DNA from: Actinomycetota bacterium
GTDB lineage: Bacteria > Actinomycetota > Aquicultoria > Subteraquimicrobiales > UBA9087
DNA length: 6,384 nt
Assembly (NCBI GenBank): GCA_003491635.1
Contig: DNCG01000025.1
Coordinates: 428 to 6,811 of the forward strand
Direction of reading: 5' to 3'
The notes beneath the pieces were generated by a model. The model saw only the letters and a program-made list of their open reading frames with translations, was not told the origin of the DNA and searched no databases. The position numbers were made by a program, and so were the translations under genes. The stretch's first letter is position 1, and the number at the start of each line of letters is the position of its first letter. Positions 1 to 5,453 of the stretch are shown piece by piece.

Positions 1-3
1 GGG

Positions 4-603
4 GTGGGGCGCATATTAGCTTACTTGGTCGAACTGGATAAGGCGTTGTTTGATTTCATCAATGCGACCCTTCATTCCCCCTCGCTTTTTTGGATCTTTG
101 AGTTCATCACAAATCTGGGTGATCTAATCATTGTCGGTATCCTTTTTTACCTGTTTATTTTACTGAGGAGGGTAAAGATATCGTCTCCCAAGGGATTATG
201 GTGGGTAATGGCCATGATGCTTGTGGCGGTGAGCATCGCCGAGGGCATTGTCTTGTTGGGGAAAGTGGTCATACACCGGCCTCCTCCCGTTTCCCTCGTC
301 AGAAAACCATTGCCGGAGATATCCATTCCTTTCGCAAGATATGCCTTCCCATCCGGCCACACGGCTCGGGTCTTCGCAGCTGCCACGGTCCTGTGGAGAA
401 AGTTCCCCTGCTGGAAGATTTGGCTGGTTGTTTTTGCTCTGTTGGTGGGGTTCTCCCGGGTCTACATTGGGGCTCATTACCCCGCCGATGTGGTGGCCGG
501 GGCCATATTGGGTGGTCTGGTCTCAGCTGCTCTGCTCCGATACGAGGATAAACTGGGGGAGATGCTGAGCAAGCTGGGCGGAAGATCGATACAGGATCAC
601 TAA
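4..603 (+). CDS. PAP2-family membrane phosphatase
   Basis: This is a 199-residue hydrophobic protein with the PAP2 (type 2 phosphatidic acid phosphatase) signature. Motif 2 is PSGH at residues 116-119 and motif 3 is SR-x5-H-x3-D (S151, R152, H158, D162). These supply the catalytic histidines and phosphate ligands of the family. Motif 1 is K87...R92-P93, but the residue seven after K87, normally Arg, is Pro94. Hydrophobic stretches near residues 26-37, 40-55, 66-86, 121-131, 138-150 and 161-178 suggest about five or six membrane segments. The family dephosphorylates lipid phosphates or diphosphates at the membrane. With glycan-precursor genes downstream, undecaprenyl-diphosphate recycling is a reasonable guess, but the substrate is not shown. 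The GTG at 4 has no visible ribosome site because the window begins there. The frame is open to position 1, so the start may lie upstream, or at TTG 25 (giving MVELDKALF). Membership of the family is secure; start and substrate are not. Confidence 0.88.
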   Translation: MGRILAYLVELDKALFDFINATLHSPSLFWIFEFITNLGDLIIVGILFYLFILLRRVKISSPKGLWWVMAMMLVAVSIAEGIVLLGKVVIHRPPPVSLVRKPLPEISIPFARYAFPSGHTARVFAAATVLWRKFPCWKIWLVVFALLVGFSRVYIGAHYPADVVAGAILGGLVSAALLRYEDKLGEMLSKLGGRSIQDH

Positions 604-632
604 AGAACGGTTTACGTTCTAAAGAAGGGTTT
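600..632. repeat. Two-copy direct repeat, 19-nt period, with an embedded dyad
   Basis: CTAAAGAACGGTTT at 600-613 recurs as CTAAAGAAGGGTTT at 619-632, matching at 13 of 14 positions, with starts 19 nt apart. The first copy spans the stop codon of the PAP2 gene. An inverted repeat AGAACG/CGTTCT (604-609 and 615-620, 5-nt loop) bridges the two copies. No T-run follows, so it does not look like an intrinsic terminator. A pair of regulator-binding half-sites ahead of the sugar-nucleotide genes, or a small tandem duplication, are both possible. No function is proven. Confidence 0.5.
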
Positions 633-636
633 CGAA

Positions 637-705
637 ATGAGTTCCGGATATGATAAAGTAAATTATTGCCCCGCCGACGGCGGGGCAAAATTCGAGGGGG
701 GTTGA
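637..705 (+). CDS. Possible 22-codon leader ORF ahead of the nucleotidyltransferase
   Basis: An ATG at 637 opens a 22-codon frame (begins MSSGYDKVNY, ends AKFEGG) that stops at TGA 703-705, immediately followed by a second in-frame TGA at 706-708. A purine-rich GAAGGG at 624-629 sits 7 nt upstream of the ATG. The frame ends 4 nt before the TTG start of the next gene and contains that gene's Shine-Dalgarno sequence and the 666-688 hairpin, so translating it would open the hairpin and could couple to the downstream gene. I recognise no homologous peptide. A 22-codon frame can occur by chance, so the call is tentative. Confidence 0.25.
   Translation: MSSGYDKVNYCPADGGAKFEGG
666..688. repeat. GC-rich perfect hairpin upstream of the nucleotidyltransferase
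   Basis: TTGCCCCGCC (666-675) pairs perfectly with GGCGGGGCAA (679-688) across a 3-nt GAC loop, giving a 10-bp stem. It is followed by AAAATTCG, not a T-run, so it is a poor intrinsic terminator on the + strand. It ends 5 nt before the GAGGGGGG ribosome site of the next gene, where it could affect translation or mRNA stability. It may also be one of the GC-rich palindromic repeats seen elsewhere in the window, although its core differs from the CCTGCC type. Confidence 0.6.
694..701 (+). promoter_or_regulatory. Shine-Dalgarno sequence supporting the TTG start at 710
   Basis: GAGGGGGG lies 8 nt before TTG 710. The earlier TTG at 702 and ATG at 705 run into TGA at 711, so they cannot start the gene. 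Only TTG 710 gives the conserved N-terminus MKAVILVGGEGTRLRPL. Confidence 0.75.
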
Positions 706-709
706 TGAG

Positions 710-1846
710 TTGAAAGCCGTTATACTTGTGGGGGGAGAGGGAACGAGGTTGAGGCCTCTCACCTGCACGACCCCAAAACCAATGTTGCCCCTGGTCAATA
801 TCCCCTTCATTGAGTACATCATCAGGCTACTCAAGGAGCACGACATTTGTGACATCATCCTGAGCGTGGGGTATATCTCGGACATTTTTGAGTCGTGTTT
901 CAACGACGGGGGGCACTTGGGGGTGAAGTTGACATACGTTGTTGAGGATAAACTTCTGGGTACCTGTGGAGCCGTCAAGAATGTGGAGTCTCTCTTGGGT
1001 GGAGAGACCTTCATCGTTTTCAATGGAGATATCCTGACTAATTTAAACATTGGCCAGCTCCTGGAGTATCACCGCGCCAAGAAGGCGGCGGTGACCATCA
1101 CTCTTACACCCGTTGAGGACCCCACGATTTATGGGCTCGTTCCGCTGGATAACTCCGGTCGGGTCCTTGAGTTTTTGGAGAAACCGAGCTGGGATGAGGT
1201 GACCACCGATCTGATCAATGCCGGGACTTATGTCATTGAACCAGAGGTTTTGAGGTATGTTCCTGGGGGTGAGAACTACTCCTTCGAACGCGGTCTCTTT
1301 CCCGCCCTTTTGGAGAATCGGGAGCGTGTCTTCGGTTTCCACTCCAGCGCTTATTGGTTGGATATTGGAACGCCGGAGAAGTACCTCCTTGCCCACAAAG
1401 ATATTCTGGAAGGCAAGGTCTCTCTGGAATTCATCGCTCAAGAGATCATGTCCGCCGACAAACAGGCAAAGTCTCGAGTCTGGGTGGGCAAGAGGGCGAA
1501 GATATCACCCGAGGGAACCATCTTCGGTCCCACGGTGATAGGGGAAAATGCCGTGATTGAATCCCATGCCACCATCTTCAGTCACACCACTATAGGCAAT
1601 AATTGCCGCATCAGTTCAGGGACGGTTCTTGAGGGATGTGTGCTCCTCGACGGTTGCCGTATCGGCGAGGGATCGGTGGTTAAAAACAGCATCCTCGGTA
1701 GAGGGCTAAAATTGGGCAAGAAGGTCCATGTCGAGGAGATGGTGGTTTTGGGAGATAATATGAAGGTTGGCGATGAGAATCATCTGAAGAGAGGCATGAA
1801 AGTCTGGCCTGATACAGAGATAGAGAAGGGTAAGATCAGGTTTTAA
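710..1846 (+). CDS. Sugar-1-phosphate nucleotidyltransferase, probably mannose-1-phosphate guanylyltransferase
   Basis: This 378-residue cytosolic enzyme likely makes GDP-mannose from mannose-1-phosphate and GTP. The N-terminal Rossmann-like nucleotidyltransferase domain (about residues 1-235) opens with the NTP-binding signature GGEGTRLRPL (8-17). PKPMLPL follows (22-28, with K23), then LGTCGAVK (83-90), NGD (105-107, metal-binding Asp107), EKP (157-159) and DIGTPEKY (218-225). Residues about 255-350 are a left-handed beta-helix of hexapeptide repeats (for example GPTVIGENAVIE), as in eukaryotic GMPPB-like and many bacterial or archaeal enzymes. The length is normal for this two-domain architecture. 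It starts at TTG and is followed 13 nt later by GDP-mannose 4,6-dehydratase. A phosphomannomutase and a phosphomannose isomerase lie further down the same run, and this context favours GDP-mannose. The domain pattern alone would also allow glucose-1-phosphate uridylyl- or thymidylyltransferase activity. Family assignment is firm; the exact nucleotide is inferred. Confidence 0.9.
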   Translation: MKAVILVGGEGTRLRPLTCTTPKPMLPLVNIPFIEYIIRLLKEHDICDIILSVGYISDIFESCFNDGGHLGVKLTYVVEDKLLGTCGAVKNVESLLGGETFIVFNGDILTNLNIGQLLEYHRAKKAAVTITLTPVEDPTIYGLVPLDNSGRVLEFLEKPSWDEVTTDLINAGTYVIEPEVLRYVPGGENYSFERGLFPALLENRERVFGFHSSAYWLDIGTPEKYLLAHKDILEGKVSLEFIAQEIMSADKQAKSRVWVGKRAKISPEGTIFGPTVIGENAVIESHATIFSHTTIGNNCRISSGTVLEGCVLLDGCRIGEGSVVKNSILGRGLKLGKKVHVEEMVVLGDNMKVGDENHLKRGMKVWPDTEIEKGKIRF

Positions 1847-1852
1847 AGGAGG
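1847..1852 (+). promoter_or_regulatory. Shine-Dalgarno sequence supporting the TTG start at 1860
   Basis: AGGAGG overlaps the tail of the preceding gene's stop region and lies 7 nt before TTG 1860. The alternative TTG at 1855 meets TGA at 1861. TTG 1860 gives MRALITGISGFAG, the expected start of a Rossmann-fold dehydratase. Confidence 0.85.
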
Positions 1853-1859
1853 CATTGAG

Positions 1860-2813
1860 TTGAGGGCATTGATCACCGGCATTTCTGGTTTTGCGGGAAG
1901 CCACCTGGCTGAGTATTGTTTGAATCGCGGGGATATTGAGGTTTTTGGGACGATCCGATGGCGGAGCCGTACGGAGAATATCGATCACATCAAGAACAAG
2001 GTCCAGTTGATGGAGTGCGATATCAGGGATGCGACCTCCGTTTTGAAGGTTTTGGAGAAGGTCAAGCCGGATCTGATATTCCATCTTGCCGCGCAGTCGT
2101 TTGTGCCGACATCCTGGCATGCGCCCACTGAGACGTTGATAACGAACATCGTTGGCCAGGTAAATATCTTTGAGGCCGTCAGGGAGCTCAATCTGGCGAC
2201 TCGAATTCAGCTTGCCTGTTCTTCGGAGGAGTACGGTATGGTTTATGAGGGTGAGATCCCTATAAAGGAGACGAATCCTCTGCGACCCCTCAGCCCCTAT
2301 GCAGTAAGCAAAGTTACCCAGGATTTGTTGGGGTATCAGTATCACGAGAGCTATGATATGTTCATCGTTCGGACCAGGGCTTTCAATCATGAGGGACCGA
2401 GAAGAGGAGAGGTCTTTGTGACCTCGAACTTTGCCAAGCAGATTGCTGAGATCGAGAAAGGGGAAAAGGAGCCGGTCATCAAGGTGGGAAATCTCGATGC
2501 CATCAGGGATTTTACCGATGTGCGTGATACCGTCAGGGGTTACTGGCTTTCGCTGGAGAAATGTGAGCCAGGTGAGGTTTACAACATAGCCTCCGGAAAA
2601 GGTACAAAGATAAGGGAGATGCTCAATACCTTGCTGAAATTCAGTGGGGTTGATGTGGAGATAAAACGGGATCCGGCTCGAATGCGCCCTTCCGATGTCC
2701 AGATTCTCGTCGGTGATCATTCCAAGTTCAGCAAGGCTACCGGTTGGGAGCCCAAAATACCTTTCGAGAAGACCCTCGAGGATTTGCTGAACCACTGGCG
2801 AGAGCGGGTCTAA
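1860..2813 (+). CDS. gmd: GDP-mannose 4,6-dehydratase
   Basis: This 317-residue extended short-chain dehydrogenase converts GDP-D-mannose to GDP-4-keto-6-deoxy-D-mannose, the branch point to GDP-L-fucose, GDP-D-rhamnose and related sugars. The N-terminus carries the dinucleotide motif GISGFAG (7-13). Arg33, Arg35 and Arg37 in TIRWRSRTEN favour NADP(H). The catalytic set is S121-x-E123 in SSEEYG, plus Y147 and K151 in SPYAVSK. RAFNHEGPRRG (173-183) and RPSDVQILVGD (276-286) are hallmarks of GDP-mannose dehydratases. It is shorter than the E. coli type (around 370 residues) but matches the compact bacterial form. The related reductase Rmd (GDP-6-deoxy-D-mannose reductase) has similar length and fold, so reductase activity cannot be fully excluded. 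The TTG start is backed by an AGGAGG site. The stop is 2 nt before the mutase ATG, suggesting translational coupling. No downstream epimerase or reductase is visible in the window. Confidence 0.9.
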   Translation: MRALITGISGFAGSHLAEYCLNRGDIEVFGTIRWRSRTENIDHIKNKVQLMECDIRDATSVLKVLEKVKPDLIFHLAAQSFVPTSWHAPTETLITNIVGQVNIFEAVRELNLATRIQLACSSEEYGMVYEGEIPIKETNPLRPLSPYAVSKVTQDLLGYQYHESYDMFIVRTRAFNHEGPRRGEVFVTSNFAKQIAEIEKGEKEPVIKVGNLDAIRDFTDVRDTVRGYWLSLEKCEPGEVYNIASGKGTKIREMLNTLLKFSGVDVEIKRDPARMRPSDVQILVGDHSKFSKATGWEPKIPFEKTLEDLLNHWRERV

Positions 2814-2815
2814 AA

Positions 2816-4378
2816 ATGATTAAATTTGGTACCGATGGCTGGCGAGATATAATTGCCGATGGATTTAGCTTTGAAAATGTGAGACGGGTTGCTCAAGCCG
2901 TCAGCGACCATGTTAAAGCTAGTTGCCGATCGTCGGTGGCCTCGGCCCCGGGGGGCCTCCGGCCTCGAGGAGGAAGACCGAGGTTGGTGGTGGGTTACGA
3001 TACGAGATTCCTCTCCGCTGAGTTTGCGCAGCAAGCCGCCCTGGTGGCGGCCGCCAATGGTATTGAAGTGTTCTTGACGGAGAGCTTTGCCCCCACTCCT
3101 GCGGTTTCCCTCTCTGTCGTCGACAAAGAGGCCGATGGGGCCATCCTCATCACCGCGAGCCACAATCCCCCGCACTACAACGGTTTTAAGTTCAAAGCTT
3201 CTTACGGTGGCTCGGCCACTCCGGACATAACCGAGAGAATAGAGCAACACTATCGGAAAAATTTGGCTCGGGACAAAAGACCCTCGATGATTTCTTTGGA
3301 GAAGGCTGTGGGAAGCGGTCGCCTGCATTTTTTTGATCCCAAAGAAGCTTATCTCCCCCACATCTTTAACCTCCTCAACAAGGATTCATTCTCCCGACTC
3401 AAAGTGGTCGTCGATCCCATGTATGGAGCGGGGCAGGGTTATTTGAGTGAGGCTCTTTCTCGCCTGGGATGTTACGTGGAGGAGATTCACAACGAAATTA
3501 ATCCATCTTTTGGGGGGGTGAACCCCGAACCAATCTCCGAAAATTTGGGTGCGCTCCGGGATAAAGTTGCGAAGGGGAATTTTGATGTTGGCCTGGCTAT
3601 GGATGGGGACGCGGACAGGATCGGAGCCATCGACGCTCGCGGTGATTTCATCAACTCTCATCAAATCTTTGCTCTTCTTTTGGAACATTTAGTCGGTTGT
3701 CGAGGATGGCGGGGCGATGTGGTCAAGACGGTTTCCGGCACACGGATGATTGACTTACTCACTCAAAAATATGGCTTAAAGCTCTTCGAGACCCCCGTCG
3801 GCTTCAAATACATCTGCGAGCATATTCTCTCCGGCGACGTTCTCATTGGGGGAGAAGAGAGTGGAGGAGTAGGGATAAAGAATCACATCCCGGAGAGGGA
3901 TGGGATTCTAGTTGGATTGTTGCTGGTCGAGATGATGGCGATGCATCAGAAGACTCTTGGGGAACTCGTTGATGACCTGATGAGGAGGTTGGGCTATTTC
4001 TATTACGACCGGATGGATATAGATATAGGCCCGTCTTCCAGAGAAAGCATATCTGCTCGTCTTGAGGCTTTTGAGTCCACCGAGTTGGTGGGCTCAAAAG
4101 TTGTGGCGGTCAACGCTGTTGATGGTTATAAATTCTGCCTGGATGATGGGAGTTGGTTGATGATAAGGCCTTCCGGGACGGAGGCGGTAGTTCGTATCTA
4201 TGCCGAGGCGGATAGCCCTCAGAAAGTTTCTCTGTTGCTCAAAAAGGGCCAGGAGATAGTTTCGGCTGCTGCTCGCCCTGCCTGCCGCCGTGCCTGTCGG
4301 CAGACAGGGCAGGCAGGGAACGTAAAGAACATTCCTCGGAAGACTAAGAGGGGGGCGATGGTGGATGAGCGCCGTTGA
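2816..4378 (+). CDS. Phosphomannomutase/phosphoglucomutase carrying two palindromic insertions
   Basis: This 520-residue alpha-D-phosphohexomutase interconverts mannose-6-phosphate and mannose-1-phosphate, and probably the glucose phosphates as well. All four domain signatures are present. TASHNPP (113-119) holds the phosphorylated Ser115. DGDADR (263-268) holds the metal-binding aspartates. GEESGG (346-351) contacts the sugar, and RPSGTE (451-456) binds phosphate. The start is ATG 2816, 2 nt after the gmd stop, because it gives the family N-terminus MIKFGTDGWR. An upstream ATG at 2744 would add 24 unrelated residues encoded inside gmd. The protein is longer than the usual 450-480 residues. 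A Pro/Gly/Arg-rich insert at residues about 42-56 and a tail after about residue 486 are both encoded by GC-rich palindromes. The catalytic core looks intact, so activity is expected. The 3' end overlaps the isomerase gene by 14 nt. Preference for mannose over glucose is inferred from context. Confidence 0.92.
   Translation: MIKFGTDGWRDIIADGFSFENVRRVAQAVSDHVKASCRSSVASAPGGLRPRGGRPRLVVGYDTRFLSAEFAQQAALVAAANGIEVFLTESFAPTPAVSLSVVDKEADGAILITASHNPPHYNGFKFKASYGGSATPDITERIEQHYRKNLARDKRPSMISLEKAVGSGRLHFFDPKEAYLPHIFNLLNKDSFSRLKVVVDPMYGAGQGYLSEALSRLGCYVEEIHNEINPSFGGVNPEPISENLGALRDKVAKGNFDVGLAMDGDADRIGAIDARGDFINSHQIFALLLEHLVGCRGWRGDVVKTVSGTRMIDLLTQKYGLKLFETPVGFKYICEHILSGDVLIGGEESGGVGIKNHIPERDGILVGLLLVEMMAMHQKTLGELVDDLMRRLGYFYYDRMDIDIGPSSRESISARLEAFESTELVGSKVVAVNAVDGYKFCLDDGSWLMIRPSGTEAVVRIYAEADSPQKVSLLLKKGQEIVSAAARPACRRACRQTGQAGNVKNIPRKTKRGAMVDERR
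2940..2983. repeat. GC-rich palindromic insert inside the mutase gene (N-terminal part)
   Basis: The outer arms CCTCGG (2940-2945) and CCGAGG (2978-2983) are inverted. Inside lie CCTCC/GGAGG (2956-2960 and 2969-2973), the palindrome CCTCGAGG (2963-2970) and GGCCCC/GGGGCC (2944-2949 and 2952-2957). It encodes a Pro/Gly/Arg-rich stretch between the first helix and the LVVGYDTRF strand, where family members usually have only a short loop. Removing 45 nt (2939-2983) keeps the frame and joins SSV to LVVGYDTRF. Composition and position point to an inserted element; the exact boundaries are uncertain. Confidence 0.55.
4276..4318. repeat. 43-nt palindromic CCTGCC-type repeat inside the 3' end of the mutase gene
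   Basis: CCCTGCCTGCC (4276-4286) pairs perfectly with GGCAGGCAGGG (4308-4318), an 11-bp stem. A smaller internal stem, CTGTC/GACAG, lies at 4294-4298 and 4303-4307. It encodes residues 487-501, rich in Cys, Arg, Gln and Ala, with no counterpart expected in the phosphohexomutase family. The length, 43 nt, is not a multiple of three. Excising it exactly would put TAA at 4323-4325 in frame. The core resembles the repeat at 6273-6342. Confidence 0.75.
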
Positions 4379-5453
4379 CCTAGATGATCTTAAAGCGATC
4401 GAGGAAATTGATGAGGATGGTATGCTCAAGGTAATCGAAGACTTCCCCCTTCAGTGTCAGGAGGCGGTCGATCTTGCTCGCTGTTTATCCTTTGATATTC
4501 CTTCCGATATGAGATCGATTGTGGTTCTCGGGATGGGCGGATCGGGCATCGGGGGCGACATCGTCAAGGTTCTTCTCGAAGACGAGTTGAGGATTCCCCT
4601 TCTGGTGAACAAGGGATATCTCCTCCCCAGATTCGTGGACGACAAGACCCTTTGCCTCGCCGTTAGTTATTCTGGCAATACTGAGGAAACTTTGAGCGGT
4701 TTCGACCAGGCGGTTGAGCGAGGTTGTCCTGTAATCTCCATTACCACCGGTGGATTATTGGAGAATAAGGCCGAGGAACGTGGTTTACCAATCGTCAAGA
4801 TTCCTAAAGGATTGCAACCGCGAGCAGCTTTGGGCTATCTTTCCCTCCCCATCCTGGTAGTTTTGGAGAGAATGGCTCTCATTGGCGATAAGGATCAAGA
4901 TATCCAGGAGACATTGGCTATCCTGGATGAGAGGGCGAGGAACTTTTCCTTACATAAACCGTTGAACCAGAATGAGGCCAAGAGGCTGGCAAATTGTCTT
5001 TGTGGAAAGGTTCCGGTGGTCTATGGCTCGGATGGACCCACCGCCGTTGCCGCTCTTCGCTGGAAGTGCCAGTTTAATGAGAACAGCAAGGTGCCAGCTT
5101 TCTGGAATGTTTTCCCCGAACTGAATCACAACGAGACGGTGGGCTGGGAACTTTTGAGGGATATCACCGGTCATTTTCTTCTACTCCTTCTTAGGGATGC
5201 CGAGGAGTCGGAGAGGGTTAAAAAGAGGGTGAAGATCACCAGGTCACTGATTGAGGATCACTTTAGTGGAGTGCGTGAGGTCTGGAGCGAAGGAAAATCG
5301 AGGCTGGCTAGAACTTTTTCCCTTATTTACCTGGGAGATTTCGTTAGTTTTTATCTAGCCGCACTTAACGGGGTCAATCCTTCACCGGTGGAGAGGATAA
5401 GTGTTTTAAAGAGGAGATTGTCTGAAGGAGTGAGGATGAATGGATCCGGTTGA
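4365..5453 (+). CDS. Bifunctional phosphoglucose/phosphomannose isomerase
   Basis: This 362-residue cytosolic SIS-fold isomerase interconverts fructose-6-phosphate with glucose-6-phosphate and mannose-6-phosphate. The first SIS domain has GMGGSGIGGD (56-65) and the phosphate-binding SYSGNTEET (101-109). QPRAALGY (151-158) supplies the conserved active-site Arg153. The second domain contains RWKCQFNEN (232-240) and FPELNHNE (250-257), where Glu252 matches the catalytic base of this family. Lys350 near the C-terminus is in the region of the family's conserved lysine. The length fits the archaeal/bacterial bifunctional PGI/PMI family and is far below classical PGI (around 550 residues). The start is ATG 4365, 9 nt after GAGGGGGG (4348-4355), and overlaps the mutase by 14 nt. 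With the mutase and nucleotidyltransferase upstream, its likely job here is to feed fructose-6-phosphate into GDP-mannose synthesis. A purely glycolytic role cannot be excluded. Confidence 0.92.
   Translation: MSAVDLDDLKAIEEIDEDGMLKVIEDFPLQCQEAVDLARCLSFDIPSDMRSIVVLGMGGSGIGGDIVKVLLEDELRIPLLVNKGYLLPRFVDDKTLCLAVSYSGNTEETLSGFDQAVERGCPVISITTGGLLENKAEERGLPIVKIPKGLQPRAALGYLSLPILVVLERMALIGDKDQDIQETLAILDERARNFSLHKPLNQNEAKRLANCLCGKVPVVYGSDGPTAVAALRWKCQFNENSKVPAFWNVFPELNHNETVGWELLRDITGHFLLLLLRDAEESERVKKRVKITRSLIEDHFSGVREVWSEGKSRLARTFSLIYLGDFVSFYLAALNGVNPSPVERISVLKRRLSEGVRMNGSG

Noticed and set aside
198..551. Plus-strand open frame of 117 codons in another frame of the PAP2 gene
   Set aside because: It lies wholly within the PAP2 coding region, whose own frame carries the family motifs. 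The alternative translation is low-complexity and unrecognised.
649..654. TATGAT as a possible -10 promoter element upstream of the nucleotidyltransferase gene
   Set aside because: No acceptable -35 element is found 16-18 nt upstream, so the single hexamer is not enough to call a promoter.
666..688. GC-rich hairpin as an intrinsic terminator of the PAP2 gene
   Set aside because: The stem is strong, but it is followed by AAAATTCG and then a ribosome site, with no T-run.
1836..2795. Open frame of 319 codons on the minus strand, antisense to the dehydratase gene
   Set aside because: It lies almost entirely opposite a gene with clear family motifs, and its translation shows no recognisable domain. 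Long antisense frames commonly arise as a by-product of codon bias.
2744..2815. Upstream ATG extension of the mutase into the end of gmd
   Set aside because: The 24 extra residues resemble nothing in the family, and ATG 2816 gives the conserved MIKFGTDGW start right after the gmd stop.
2810..3361. Minus-strand open frame of 183 codons antisense to the mutase gene
   Set aside because: It mirrors conserved mutase coding sequence and has no recognisable domain or supported ribosome site.
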